Assembly: GCA_903900335.1 (NCBI GenBank)
Contig: CAIUMP010000044.1
Location: forward strand, 34,686 to 98,685
Reading direction: 5' to 3'
DNA from: an uncultured Ignavibacteriota bacterium
GTDB taxonomy: Bacteria > Bacteroidota > Ignavibacteria > Palsa-1295
Length of the DNA: 64,000 bases
Below the pieces are notes generated by a model, which was not told the DNA's origin, ran no database searches, and saw nothing but the letters and a program-made list of their open reading frames with translations. The position numbers and the translations under genes were made by a program. Shown one piece after another: positions 53,719 through 63,539 of this stretch. Each line of letters begins with the position of its first letter. Within the stretch, counting starts at the first letter, position 1.

Positions 53719-54405
53719 CTATTTTTGCGTCATGCTCTGATATTGCGCATCGAGCAGCACGTCGCCGGGGCGCTCAATGTGCGTGAAGATGGTGCCGATC
53801 CCTCGCGCGAACCAGGAGGTGCCCTTTGTACCGGCTGCGCCGGTGTACTCGACTACAACAACATCCGTGAAGCTCTTACCCGAAACTGCTGCCGTGATAC
53901 CATAGTGCGTGACCTTGGCCGTTATGAGCTCCCCGTGTGATGTGAAGGTCCAGGAAGCATCTTGCTGTATCGGAGATTGAAGGTCAACCCACGAATCGGT
54001 GTAATTACCCTTGTACTCAACGCCGAGATCCACGGCTTTCGTCTCATCGAGGGCATAGTACCACAACGTTGGCTTAGCAGCGGTCACGTAGGACCAATTG
54101 CAGATGTACACTTGCGCGCCAGACCATACTTCGTTCGAGTCACGACCCTGCATATCCATCATGAGCACGTCGCTGGCAGGCTGGAAATCGTTCTTTGAGG
54201 TCAGCGCATAGCGGTACTCCATCTTCGGCTGTTCGAGTAGGACGTAGTAGTTCTTGACGTTCTGCTCGGGCGCTTTTGCCGGGGCGTTCGGATCGACAAT
54301 GCTGCTGCAACTGGAAACAGCAAGTAGCATTGTCGAGAGCGCGAGGAGCAATGCAGAAGATCGCTTCCGCACTCGCGCTGTTGTTGTGAGATGTTGTGTG
54401 TTCAT
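53719..54405 (-). CDS. Hypothetical lipoprotein
   Basis: 228 residues. A signal peptide ends in LLAVSSC, a lipobox with Cys33, so the protein is lipid-anchored, probably at the outer membrane. The mature part is beta-rich with no recognised domain (LWYYALDETKAVDLGVEY, SWTFTSHGELITAKVTHYG). It follows the sigma/anti-sigma pair on the same strand, so it may belong to that regulon. A strong terminator lies just after it. Function unknown. Confidence 0.7.
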   Translation of the reverse strand: MNTQHLTTTARVRKRSSALLLALSTMLLAVSSCSSIVDPNAPAKAPEQNVKNYYVLLEQPKMEYRYALTSKNDFQPASDVLMMDMQGRDSNEVWSGAQVYICNWSYVTAAKPTLWYYALDETKAVDLGVEYKGNYTDSWVDLQSPIQQDASWTFTSHGELITAKVTHYGITAAVSGKSFTDVVVVEYTGAAGTKGTSWFARGIGTIFTHIERPGDVLLDAQYQSMTQK

Positions 54406-54465
54406 TTCGTTGTCTCTTATTATTTTCGAGCTGCTTATGACTTTCGGCGGTAATGAGGTTAGGGC

Positions 54466-55716
54466 TTAGAACCGATAGGAAAGTCCATATTCAAGGCGTC
54501 CGTTGATCGTATTGCGTCGTTCGTCGCCGGTGTAGATGACGGGTCCACTTTGTGCGGCTAAGAAATCTGTTGTTGCACCGTTCTGATGCAGTCTGCTTAA
54601 GGCGACGGTGAAGCCCGCGAGCAGATGATCGCTCACAGGTATCTTGACACCAAAGTCAGCACTCAAAAGACTTCCATCCGTGTAAAATCCTGCACCGACT
54701 CCAGCGATGATCCACGCGCGCCCATTGGCGACAGGCTCGCGGTGCTCATAGTAGGCCTCTCCGCTCATCATTTTTGCGGGTCGCAGCACACCATTAAGCT
54801 CCGTCGCAAATCCACCCAAAGTGGCAGCAGCCTCCAGATGCTCGAAGCTACCGCTTCGTACTCGCACGCCAACCTGGTTACCCTCATCCAAATTATACCC
54901 CGCGTGGAAGCGGAAATCCTGGAAGGGCGTAAAGCTCAGCTGTGCAGATGGAATGCTGAATTGACTTGCCGTTTCCAATCCAATTTCTACGTCGGCGGTG
55001 GCATCGGCAACGGTCAGATCGCGCAGCGATTTTCCGGGAAGTCCACTGGCCTCTGGTAGTTGAATGCTGGGCACCTCGCTCGAACTTGAGACAGGCACGA
55101 TGGCAATTGCCTGTTCGAGGGGAGGTGTAGCCGATGTTGCTCCCGAAGCCGCTTCCAGCAATTCTTCAGCGACTCGCGAAGACTCCGATCGGACGGCGGT
55201 CGTAATCGGGCTCCTGCGTGAAGATACCGTGGCTGATCGCAGAGTGAACGCGTTACCCTCAGCAGCCGCCCGCGGCAGTTCGGAGGCAGTTTCTTCAACT
55301 GTTGTCGGAGTACCAGAAGAGACCGGGTTGGTTGCGCCGACTTGAATTGCCGAGGTAATACTCGTGCTTTGACTATCCATTAACTTCGCCGTACCAAACC
55401 CGATTGCCAGCAGTAGTAGCGCTATGCTGGCAGCCGCAGTGATCCGTTTGGCGGACCAGAATGCAATCGGAACCGCAGGCCGCTCGGCTGCCTGGAGAGC
55501 CGCAAGATTTGCAAAGACAGCATCATCCAAACGAGATGGCACGGACACATTCCGCGCTGCACGAATCGACACCTCACGAAGCATCTCATGCGCTTGGAAG
55601 GCCTCACGAATTTCCGGGCTGACGGAGACACGGTGCAGGAGCTCTGCGCTTTCCGAATCGGTCAGTTGGCCGTCGAAGTAGGCGATGATGGTGTCTTCTA
55701 TGGAGAATTCTTTCAT
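54466..55716 (-). CDS. Anti-sigma-like protein fused to a C-terminal beta-barrel-like domain
   Basis: 416 residues. The N-terminus (EDTIIAYFDGQLTDSESAELLHRV, about 6-29) resembles a non-zinc anti-sigma domain. A single transmembrane helix lies near 92-113 (ITAAASIALLLLAIGFGTAKL). A Ser/Thr/Pro-rich linker of about 130 residues follows, then about 160 residues of alternating beta strands ending YGLSYRF, an outer-membrane barrel-type C-terminus. It may span from cytoplasm to outer membrane and relay envelope state to the sigma factor. The ATG overlaps the sigma-factor stop by four bases, implying coupled translation. The fusion is seen; the signalling role is inferred. Confidence 0.65.
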   Translation of the reverse strand: MKEFSIEDTIIAYFDGQLTDSESAELLHRVSVSPEIREAFQAHEMLREVSIRAARNVSVPSRLDDAVFANLAALQAAERPAVPIAFWSAKRITAAASIALLLLAIGFGTAKLMDSQSTSITSAIQVGATNPVSSGTPTTVEETASELPRAAAEGNAFTLRSATVSSRRSPITTAVRSESSRVAEELLEAASGATSATPPLEQAIAIVPVSSSSEVPSIQLPEASGLPGKSLRDLTVADATADVEIGLETASQFSIPSAQLSFTPFQDFRFHAGYNLDEGNQVGVRVRSGSFEHLEAAATLGGFATELNGVLRPAKMMSGEAYYEHREPVANGRAWIIAGVGAGFYTDGSLLSADFGVKIPVSDHLLAGFTVALSRLHQNGATTDFLAAQSGPVIYTGDERRNTINGRLEYGLSYRF

Positions 55717-56435
55717 ACTGCGTAAACCTCCTCAGCGCTATGGCTGATATCAAGATCTTTGAAGGACTGGCTGTTCGTGGAAGACTCCCTAATCTCTTCC
55801 GGCTCGGCCTTGGGTGTGCGGGTCTTCTTCTTCGATTGCTCGGCTTCGTACTTGTAGTACGGCGCTAACAGGATCCGAAGTTGCTTCTTGGCGCGCGTGA
55901 TGCGGACTTTGACGTTCATCTCGGTCGTCTCGGTCTTGCGAGCGATCTCGTCATATTCGTATCCTTCGAACTCGCGGAGTAAGAATGCCTCGCGGTAGAT
56001 CGGAGCGATGCGCGCGAGAGCAACGCGGAGCATGTCGTCGGCGACCAGGTTATCCAATGGCTGTGCGGCGGACTCGATCGTGTCACCAAGAGTATCGGGT
56101 TCGTCCGACTTGCTGATGGATACGAAATCCGGCGTGAACTTCGATGTTCGAAGTGAATTGAGGCAAACCGAGCGGGTAATGAGCAGAAGCCAGCTTTTGA
56201 GCGCCTTCGTCTCCCGGAGTTGATCGCGATGGGTATAAACCCGGCTGAAGACCTCCTGAAACGCATCCTCGGCTAGCATCTGGTCGCCCATATAGTAGAG
56301 GCAATAACTGAACACGCGCTGCCGGAATTTCGAATAGACGAATTTGAAGCCTGCAGTCTCGCCACGAATGAAAGATTCGATCATCTCTCGTTCGCGCGCG
56401 TCCTCCACGATGGGCTGGATTTCCTTGCGGGGCAT
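55713..56435 (-). CDS. ECF sigma factor
   Basis: About 240 residues from ATG 56435; an upstream GTG at 56492 would add 19 residues. Region 2 is FVYSKFRQRVFSYCLYYMG with DAFQEVFSRVY, and region 4 has REAFLLREFEGYEYDEIA with KVRITRAKKQL for -35 recognition. A charged C-terminal extension of about 50 residues (SKKKTRTPKAEPEE) is unusual. The extracytoplasmic-function sigma factor is encoded directly before its probable anti-sigma partner, with a four-base overlap. Targets may include that partner and the lipoprotein gene after it. Confidence 0.9.
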   Translation of the reverse strand: MPRKEIQPIVEDAREREMIESFIRGETAGFKFVYSKFRQRVFSYCLYYMGDQMLAEDAFQEVFSRVYTHRDQLRETKALKSWLLLITRSVCLNSLRTSKFTPDFVSISKSDEPDTLGDTIESAAQPLDNLVADDMLRVALARIAPIYREAFLLREFEGYEYDEIARKTETTEMNVKVRITRAKKQLRILLAPYYKYEAEQSKKKTRTPKAEPEEIRESSTNSQSFKDLDISHSAEEVYAV

Positions 56436-56564
56436 TCTGTGTTCGTTCTTCGGGCTGTGGGCTAAAATCACGTCCTCAGTAATAAAGGACACAATCTCCT
56501 GCCCAACAGTTACAACGAGGACAGATCGAATGCAAAATATGGCTTTTCCAAAAGCAAGGCAAGA

Positions 56565-56807
56565 ATGAATGCTTTGGAAATTCGGGAACAGCGCAAAGAG
56601 CGGACGTGGCGGATGCTACGAATGACGAGCAGGATGGCGGCCGGTGTTCTGCTGGTCATCCTGCTGGCGCTGGATGCCTATTTCAGGTTTGAATCAGCCC
56701 AGCTAAATTTGACCATCACGGGGCTGGCGGTATTCTTTGGGGTGCTATCGAGGATTGATCTGTTGCTGCACCGAATTGTGAAGTCAAAAAAGAACCTTAG
56801 GCGCTGA
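56565..56807 (+). CDS. Hypothetical small membrane protein
   Basis: 80 residues. A positively charged N-terminus (REQRKERTWRMLRMTSR) is followed by two hydrophobic helices, about 24-42 (MAAGVLLVILLALDAYF) and 48-66 (LTITGLAVFFGVLSRID), and a basic tail (KSKKNLRR). It does not match a family I know. It is divergent from the sigma-factor gene, 129 bases away. Confidence 0.6.
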   Translation: MNALEIREQRKERTWRMLRMTSRMAAGVLLVILLALDAYFRFESAQLNLTITGLAVFFGVLSRIDLLLHRIVKSKKNLRR

Positions 56808-56840
56808 CAGCACCGTAATTACCAATAAAGTGTAAGTTCG

Positions 56841-59279
56841 TTAGAATCCCCTTCCAAACTGGAAGTGTGTGTGCCAGCCGGCGGGAGAGCCGAAGGTGGA
56901 GCGGGAATCGAAGCCGTACCCGAAGTCTATTCCGATCATCCCAACCGCCGGCACCTGTACGCGCGCGCCAACACCGGCGGAGCGTTTGAGATCAAACAGA
57001 TCTGCATGGGTGAAATCGGCCCAGACATTTCCTGCCTCGGCGAAGGTGAGGAAGTAGATCGGGATGGGTTCGAGGCTTAGAATGAAGCGAAGCTCGGCGA
57101 CGTATCTGGAATAAGCAAGCCCGCCCGGTGCATAGATGGAGGTTGTGGCCGTGCCCTTTTGTACGCCAATGGACGCGTCATCATAACCACGTAGCGGTAC
57201 GCTGGAAATACCGGTTGCAAATCCGCTGCCACCCATGACGAAGAGTTCGGTCGGCGGCACATACGGTGTGTTCGCCACGCCGCCGAGCTGGCCAATATCG
57301 GAGCTTGTCATGAGCACAAGCTTATTCTGGCCGCCAATAGAGAGCAACGGCGTGAAGAACTTCATCGTGAAGTTATTCTTGAAGTAATTCGCTGGCTGGT
57401 TCGGCGCGATCGAGGCGATCGGTAAGTATGCAATGCGGGTCATGAATGCGAACTCGGAGCCGGTAGTCGGGAACACCGGGTTGTCCGTTGACACGCGGGA
57501 GATCGTCTGCTGAATGCTAGTCTCGTCGTGGATACCAACGGTGTAGATACCACCACCATTCGTGATATTGGCATGCTGCGCTGCGAGCGTCCAGTCAACG
57601 CGGAAGAAGTCGTCCGGCCAGCGGAAGCGACGACCAAGCGTTAGGGCCGCCCCAGTGCGGTCAGCGGTATAGACGTATTCCGAATGGGTCGTATAGAGCG
57701 AGACACCGAGCGAGGTGGGTCGTTGATTAAGCCAGGGCTCAGAAAAGCTGACCGAAACCGTACGATACGCAGATGCACCTATTTCCGCCGTAACCGAAAG
57801 CACTTCCCCACCGCCGCCATGCAGCGGGTCGGTAATGTCAAAATTATTAAAGGAGACGCCGATCGAACCTGTCAGGCCAAGCACGCCTCCGTAACCGATG
57901 GAGGCATTGAATGTGTCGCTGGAGCGCTCTTCCACACTATAGGTTACGTCTACATCTGTGGCATCCGGCACATAGGTGATCTCAGGGAATTGCAGCTTCT
58001 CTTGATTAAAATAATTAAGCGCTGCAAGCTGACGCAGCGAACGTACTACCGCCGATCGGCTGAATGGATCGCCGGGGCGCGTGAAGAGTTCGCGACGGAC
58101 CACATAGTCCTTCGTCTTCGTGTTGCCCTTGACATCAACGTAGCGGAAGAAATGCTGTTTGCCTTCCTGAATGCGGATTGTCAGATCAATCGAGTCTCCA
58201 GCGACCACTGTCTCTTCTTTTCCAACATTGGCAAGATAGCCACGATCATAATAAAGCGAGCCAACATCTGTGAAATCCGGGTTGCCATGCAGACTGGTCT
58301 CCAATCGCACCATATCATAGATATCGCCTTTGTGGAAGCCAAGATGCGAGCGTACTTCCTCTGCCGGAAATACCTCCGCGCCAACGACGGCAATGTCTCG
58401 GACAAAGAACTGCGGCCCCTCATACAGATGAATAAGAATGCTCAGATCATTGTCACCGGTCGTCCAAACAGAGTCGCTGGTAAGTGTTACGTCGCGATAT
58501 CCTTTAGAGTGGTAATAGTCGATCAGTTTCTTCTTATCATCATCGTACTTTTTTTGATCGAAGGCGCAACTTGAAAAGATCTTGTACCACTTCTTTTCTT
58601 TCGTATCGTCCATTGCGCTTCGTAGGTCGCCGCTGGAAACGCGATCATTTCCGACAAAGTCGATGTGCCGGACGATCATCTCGCTTCCCTCGTTGATCGT
58701 CACTCGGAGATCGACCGAACTGGAATCATCCCCCGGAATTTGCTCGACGTTCACCGTTGCAAAATGGTAGCCTTCCTTTTCATACTTGGCCTTTACGCGA
58801 TTGCGGGCGGAGGCCAACTCCCATGGGCGAACGAAATCTCCCATGTGAAAGGAAAGCGCCTTTTCAATGTCTGCCGTCTTAATATCCTTATTGCCGATGA
58901 TGGTATCCTTGCCCAAATGCGGCAGCTCGGAAACATGAATGCCAAGGAATAAACCGATAGAACCATCGGCTTGCTGCACCTGCTTTTCAACGACAATATC
59001 CACTTTCCTGAAGATACCGAGCGCCCACAGCTGGGAGATAGCGGCGCGGAGCTTTGCATCGCTGGGGAGCGTAACACTCTCGCCCTTGAAGAGGCCACTC
59101 TGACTGATGATCGTAGCGGCATCGCCTGAGCGATTCCCAACGACGGAAATGCCAAGAATGGAATACTGCTGTTCCAAGCCGCCGGGAGGATTTCCGGGTG
59201 TCTGCGCGGCCAGACGGCCCGACTCGCCGACCAGCACGAATGAGACCAACAGGGTTAATACAGAGAGTAAGCGATGCAT
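56841..59279 (-). CDS. bamA: Outer-membrane protein assembly factor BamA
   Basis: About 812 residues from ATG 59279, which starts a signal peptide (LLSVLTLLVSFVLVGESGRLAAQ). The frame is open back to 59396 with non-family residues. Several POTRA domains are visible by the pattern GNKDIKTADIEKAL and GNTKTKDYVVRRELFTRPGDPF, about 60-480, and a beta-barrel with GRRFRWPDDFFRVDW ends GRGF. BamA inserts barrel proteins into the outer membrane and is essential. It has an extra N-terminal region before the first POTRA. No skp or other bam gene is adjacent. Confidence 0.93.
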   Translation of the reverse strand: MHRLLSVLTLLVSFVLVGESGRLAAQTPGNPPGGLEQQYSILGISVVGNRSGDAATIISQSGLFKGESVTLPSDAKLRAAISQLWALGIFRKVDIVVEKQVQQADGSIGLFLGIHVSELPHLGKDTIIGNKDIKTADIEKALSFHMGDFVRPWELASARNRVKAKYEKEGYHFATVNVEQIPGDDSSSVDLRVTINEGSEMIVRHIDFVGNDRVSSGDLRSAMDDTKEKKWYKIFSSCAFDQKKYDDDKKKLIDYYHSKGYRDVTLTSDSVWTTGDNDLSILIHLYEGPQFFVRDIAVVGAEVFPAEEVRSHLGFHKGDIYDMVRLETSLHGNPDFTDVGSLYYDRGYLANVGKEETVVAGDSIDLTIRIQEGKQHFFRYVDVKGNTKTKDYVVRRELFTRPGDPFSRSAVVRSLRQLAALNYFNQEKLQFPEITYVPDATDVDVTYSVEERSSDTFNASIGYGGVLGLTGSIGVSFNNFDITDPLHGGGGEVLSVTAEIGASAYRTVSVSFSEPWLNQRPTSLGVSLYTTHSEYVYTADRTGAALTLGRRFRWPDDFFRVDWTLAAQHANITNGGGIYTVGIHDETSIQQTISRVSTDNPVFPTTGSEFAFMTRIAYLPIASIAPNQPANYFKNNFTMKFFTPLLSIGGQNKLVLMTSSDIGQLGGVANTPYVPPTELFVMGGSGFATGISSVPLRGYDDASIGVQKGTATTSIYAPGGLAYSRYVAELRFILSLEPIPIYFLTFAEAGNVWADFTHADLFDLKRSAGVGARVQVPAVGMIGIDFGYGFDSRSTFGSPAGWHTHFQFGRGF

Positions 59280-59549
59280 TCGAAACAATATAATGTGAGG
59301 CCGGCTCGGTCGCCGGGAGCTGAAGTCCGGGTTGCATAACCCATCCGGGTGGCCGTTTGTTGCGGAGGGTACGGCATATTTCAGAATCGGTTGCAAGGCC
59401 GATGGGCTAAATTGGGGTATTTCGAAGAATCCGTGAAATAGCCTTGTCGAGTAAAATTGGATAGACTCTCACAAAAGGGCTGACCGGCCTCTCAATAATT
59501 CGAGATGAGCGGTGGAGTTAATACTAGCCGCCCCGCTGTTTAATAGTTT

Positions 59550-60161
59550 ATGAAGAGCCGGAAGGAGCACTGGGAGCAGGTCTACTCGACCAAACAGCCT
59601 CACGAGGTCAGTTGGACGCAGGATCGGCCGAATTTGTCGCTCGATTTCATCCATAGCTTCAACATCTCAAGACGTGCTAGCATCATTGACGTCGGCGGAG
59701 GTGACAGCCGGTTGGTCGATTTCCTGCTAGATGAAGGCTACGAAAACATCACTGTGCTTGATATTTCTGAGCGGGCGCTGGAGCGGGCTCGTGCACGCCT
59801 TGGCTCGCGAGCACAGAATGTTCGATGGATCACCTCCGATATTTTGGACTTTGAACCGACCCAGACATATGATTGCTGGCACGACAGGGCAACCTTTCAC
59901 TTTCTAAAAAGCTCGGAAGAACGGACCAAATACGTAGCCCATGCGAATGCATCAGGTGCCAGCTTTCTGGCTATCGCAACATTTTCCGAAACCGGACCCC
60001 AGAAATGCAGCGGATTGGAAGTCCAACAGTACTCGGAGGATGATCTTGTGATGCAGTTTGCCAGTGGCTTCCGCCGGTTGAAGTGCATATCCGAAATGCA
60101 CACGACACCATTTGGTACGCAGCAGAATTTTACGTTCTGTGCTTTTGAACGACTGAAATAG
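59550..60161 (+). CDS. Class I SAM-dependent methyltransferase
   Basis: 203 residues. It starts KEHWEQVYSTKQPHEVSW, a known opening in small methyltransferases. Motif I is ASIIDVGGGDSRLVDFLLDEG (about 40-58), and VLDISERALERAR follows for the acidic loop. WHDRATFHFLKSSEER near 109-124 is typical of a thiopurine-like/DUF group. Substrate unknown. The start ATG is next to TAGTTT. It is unrelated in sequence to the methyltransferase at 5652. Confidence 0.83.
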   Translation: MKSRKEHWEQVYSTKQPHEVSWTQDRPNLSLDFIHSFNISRRASIIDVGGGDSRLVDFLLDEGYENITVLDISERALERARARLGSRAQNVRWITSDILDFEPTQTYDCWHDRATFHFLKSSEERTKYVAHANASGASFLAIATFSETGPQKCSGLEVQQYSEDDLVMQFASGFRRLKCISEMHTTPFGTQQNFTFCAFERLK

Positions 60162-60450
60162 TACGGCGCACAGTTTCCGGACCACCCAGTTGCTTGTACT
60201 TCCTTACTAATCTGCCAGACTGGACGGAGTGCTTCCTCGATATTGGTATCATCGTCGGTACGTTCTTTGCCAAGATTCATCGGAACGTGTATCGCTAATT
60301 CGAATTCCCGTAACGACTCTGTACAGGCGAGGACTACTGGCCGAATGGCTGATCTTCGCCAGATCTCAACAGCGTCGCATGAGCAGTGGGTAGAGGGGAG
60401 AGACATTTCCCACTCGTTACCCGTTACTCACATCCAGTCGAATCAATCGA

Positions 60451-62232
60451 ATGTCTGACATCTTCATTTCCTACTCACGGAAGGACTCTACGCACGCAAT
60501 GGCGCTGGCGGAACGGCTGCGCGATGCGGGTCTGGATGTGTGGATCGATACCCAGGGCATTGACGCCGCGGACTTGTGGCCGAAGGAGATCGTCCAGGCG
60601 ATTTGGGGGTGTAAGGCATTCCTTGTGCTGATCTCGGAATCCAGCCTACTTTCTAAAAGCGTCCTGCGGGAGCTTTCACTTGCCACAGAAAAGAAGAAGC
60701 CGGTACTGCCGCTCAAGCTCACCTCCGTTGAGTTGAATGAGGACTTCGCTTATCATTTAGCAGGAGTGCAGCGAGTCGCTGCCAATGATTTCGAGGCGAT
60801 CGAGCGGGCACTGAACAAGTTAGGGGTCGTAGGTGTGGATGGTAGTAGGAACACTCCCGGCAAACGCCCAGCGCTCCCGATCTATAGACCGAACGCTGGC
60901 CGCCCTTCCCTGCTCGTTTTGCCATTCGATGATCTTTCTCCTGCCGGGGAGAATAACCTGTGGTTTGCTGATGGGCTTGCTGGCGAGCTGATCGATGCAC
61001 TTTGGCATATTGCATCCCTTCGAGTCCTCGACCGCAAGACATCGCTGGCACTTCGCGGAGTAAAACTTCGCGTCTCGGAGATCGGGCGGGAGTTCGATGT
61101 TCGCTTTTGCATCGACGGTTCCGTGCGTAGCTTCGGGGACCAACTCAAAATTTCCGTCTCGCTTCTCGATCTCGAAACCGGCACGACACTGTGGCAGGAA
61201 TCCTATCGCGGTGCCTTCAAAGACATCTTCGATATCCAAGAGTCGGTTGCACGAAAGGTGGTTGAAGCACTGAAACTGCATGTGAGCGCCGACGAGCGTT
61301 CTCACATCCAGGATCGCGGCACTTCAGACGCGGATGCCTATAATCTGATCGTCAGAGCGCACGAATATTATGAGCGGCACACCCGAAATGGCTTCGAACT
61401 CGCTGCACAATTAGCTACGCAGGCGATCGGATTGGATCGGTCATACGCGGAGGCGTATGCCTTCAAAGCCGAGGCCTTGACAAGTCTGTATCGCACCTAT
61501 ACGCTTGCTCCCGGACTCCTCAATGAGGCCTTACGACTAGTACAGGAGGCGCTTCGACTGAAACCCGACCTGTGGGATGCGTACCGCCCGCTTTCCATGC
61601 TATATTATTTGCAAGGAAATCCCGATGAAGCGGAGAAGGCAGCGACGACTTACGTCGCCAATGCCCCAGACAATGCAAGCAGCCATGCCGCACTCGGTTA
61701 CTTTTACGACGTCACCGGCCAATACGAACGTGCGGTCTCCGCTTACGAACAGGCTGTGAAACGCAGTCCGGAATATTTGCCGAATGTCTGGAATCTCATT
61801 CTCGCCTGCAATTATGCTGGTAATCAGGAGTTGCGATCGTACTGGGCAGGCCTTGCGATCCCTCTCTTCGAGCGTCATCTGACGTTCTTCCCAGATGACG
61901 AGTTTGCGCGGACGTGCCACGCGTCACTTCTGCATTTTGTTGGCAGAGACCAGGAAGCGAGCGCGGCTATTTCGCGGCTGGGTGATCTGCACGACGGTAC
62001 TTCGCTCTACAGCCTCGCCTGTTTGGAATGTGAATTAGGAAATTACGAATCGGGGCTGATCACGTTCCAAAAGTCTATTAACGCAGAGTATCGGAACGTC
62101 CCACTTCTTACGCGTTTCATGACGGATGACGTAAGTGGTATCGGGAAACTCGCTGGAACAACCCCGTGGCAAAACATCCTGTCGTTGGTGGAAAAAATAG
62201 CTAAGCAGAAGACAACCACAGGACTCGATTGA
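60451..62232 (+). CDS. TIR domain protein with FlgO/TolB-like domain and TPR repeats
   Basis: 593 residues. The TIR domain (1-130) has IFISYSRKD and DVWIDTQGI (BB loop), and retains the glutamate equivalent to the NADase Glu (Glu74, in VLRELSLATEKKKP). The middle (about 155-280; SLLVLPFDDLSPAGENN, IDGSVRSFGDQLKISVSL) is the FlgO/TolB-N-like domain also found in adenylate cyclase and serine/threonine kinase proteins. The rest (about 300-560) carries TPR-like repeats. Such architecture suggests sensing plus NAD-linked or signalling TIR output, possibly defence. The next gene is a truncated paralogue, four bases downstream. Confidence 0.85.
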   Translation: MSDIFISYSRKDSTHAMALAERLRDAGLDVWIDTQGIDAADLWPKEIVQAIWGCKAFLVLISESSLLSKSVLRELSLATEKKKPVLPLKLTSVELNEDFAYHLAGVQRVAANDFEAIERALNKLGVVGVDGSRNTPGKRPALPIYRPNAGRPSLLVLPFDDLSPAGENNLWFADGLAGELIDALWHIASLRVLDRKTSLALRGVKLRVSEIGREFDVRFCIDGSVRSFGDQLKISVSLLDLETGTTLWQESYRGAFKDIFDIQESVARKVVEALKLHVSADERSHIQDRGTSDADAYNLIVRAHEYYERHTRNGFELAAQLATQAIGLDRSYAEAYAFKAEALTSLYRTYTLAPGLLNEALRLVQEALRLKPDLWDAYRPLSMLYYLQGNPDEAEKAATTYVANAPDNASSHAALGYFYDVTGQYERAVSAYEQAVKRSPEYLPNVWNLILACNYAGNQELRSYWAGLAIPLFERHLTFFPDDEFARTCHASLLHFVGRDQEASAAISRLGDLHDGTSLYSLACLECELGNYESGLITFQKSINAEYRNVPLLTRFMTDDVSGIGKLAGTTPWQNILSLVEKIAKQKTTTGLD

Positions 62233-62236
62233 GCAA

Positions 62237-62788
62237 ATGGCTGACGTCTTCATCTCTTACTTCCGCAAAGACTCCGCCGAAGCCGAACAGCTTGCGGAGC
62301 TTCTCGTCTCGGCGGGACTATCAGTATGGATCGACCAAAGCGGGATTGATCTCGCCACAAGTTGGTCGGAGGAGATCGTTGATGCATTGGATGAGTGCAA
62401 GGCGTTCATTGTGATGCTATCGCCCGCATCGTGCGAGTCGCCGAATGTGGTAAAGGAGGTATCGCTCGCATCCGAAAAGCGGAAGAAGATATTGCCACTC
62501 GATCTTGAACCTGTCGAACTTCCGAAGGATATGCAGTATGCGCTAGCTGGTATTCAGCGGGCACCAATGACGAACATCCATGCGATCATTGGTGCGCTGG
62601 GTAAGCTGGGTTTAGCGGCAACGCAGGCACCGAGCATCCAACTTGTGAAAGAGACAGACGCACGGAAGAGCCTGATGACACTTCCCTTCGAGGACATGTC
62701 ACCGACTGGTGACAACGGCTGGTTTGCCGATGGCATCCTCACGTTTGCAAAGCGATCCAAGCGGGATTTCGGAATATGCAGCTCATAA
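62237..62788 (+). CDS. TIR domain protein, truncated paralogue
   Basis: 183 residues. The TIR domain (DVFISYFRKD, VWIDQSGID, Glu74 in VVKEVSLASE) is a close relative of the gene upstream, in head-to-tail order with four bases between. The FlgO-like domain begins (SLMTLPFEDMSPTGDNGWFADGI) and then loses similarity; the frame ends after unrelated residues at 62788. The TPR part is missing. It is either a truncated remnant of a duplication or a short TIR protein that could act with the full-length one. The TIR domain itself looks intact. Confidence 0.78.
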   Translation: MADVFISYFRKDSAEAEQLAELLVSAGLSVWIDQSGIDLATSWSEEIVDALDECKAFIVMLSPASCESPNVVKEVSLASEKRKKILPLDLEPVELPKDMQYALAGIQRAPMTNIHAIIGALGKLGLAATQAPSIQLVKETDARKSLMTLPFEDMSPTGDNGWFADGILTFAKRSKRDFGICSS

Positions 62789-63539
62789 AATCATTTCTGG
62801 ACGACGGGGACGGAGGCATCGGGACGCCCAAAGGCACACCGGAATATCAAGTGGTGAGGGGAATCGTGGAGAAACTGGGTGAATCCTGACATCGCAACCG
62901 ACCAACACTTCGATTTACTGTGCCTGGCAACCCAGCCACAAAGCGTAAAGCTTTGCCGTGGGCCATACCTTTTCTTTCGCACATTGAAATAAAAATTGGG
63001 CTTCGGATGCCATTAGGGAAGAGGCCAATCTTCGCAGCTCGACTGCTTTCGCACACTCTCTTGAAAGCGATTGGGTAACTAGTCGTTGTTTGATCATACG
63101 TTCTAAGGTGGATGAAGAACCATGCCACGGGTATTAGATGAAGCAGGTTAGTTGCGGCCGTGAATTTCTAATCAGAGGTTGCGCCCGACCAATTTGAACG
63201 GTTAATGAGAGCTTCATGTCGCATTTGGGGCTCACTTAATGGCATTGGGTACGAAAATTGCTGTAAAAGAGTGCATAGTAACCTACTGGCACCTCCTTGC
63301 CGGAAAGCGAAGATCTCATTTTGTGGGAGGCCGCTAGCTTATTGGTGATTTCACTATGAGGGGGAGATTCTTATCTCCAGCTATCTGTCAGAAACCCTAC
63401 GGCAATTGGCTATGACATTCCCCTTTGTCACAAAGCAGCGAGCCTGGGTTTACAATAGGGCAATGTTATCATCGGAACGAGAGTAATCTCCTTCCTCTTT
63501 TACTGCCGATTCCTCACAGCAATCGGCGCATCCCGAATT
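62789..63539. other. Gene-poor spacer after the truncated TIR gene
   Basis: About 750 bases without a convincing gene. A 37-codon frame starting near ATG 62779 (FLDDGDGGIGTPKGTPEYQ) overlaps the end of the TIR gene and may be a remnant of another protein. Reverse-strand frames near 62791-63128 lack family character. I find no tRNA, repeat or clear promoter. The region may be degraded DNA left by the rearrangement that truncated the TIR paralogue. Confidence 0.5.
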
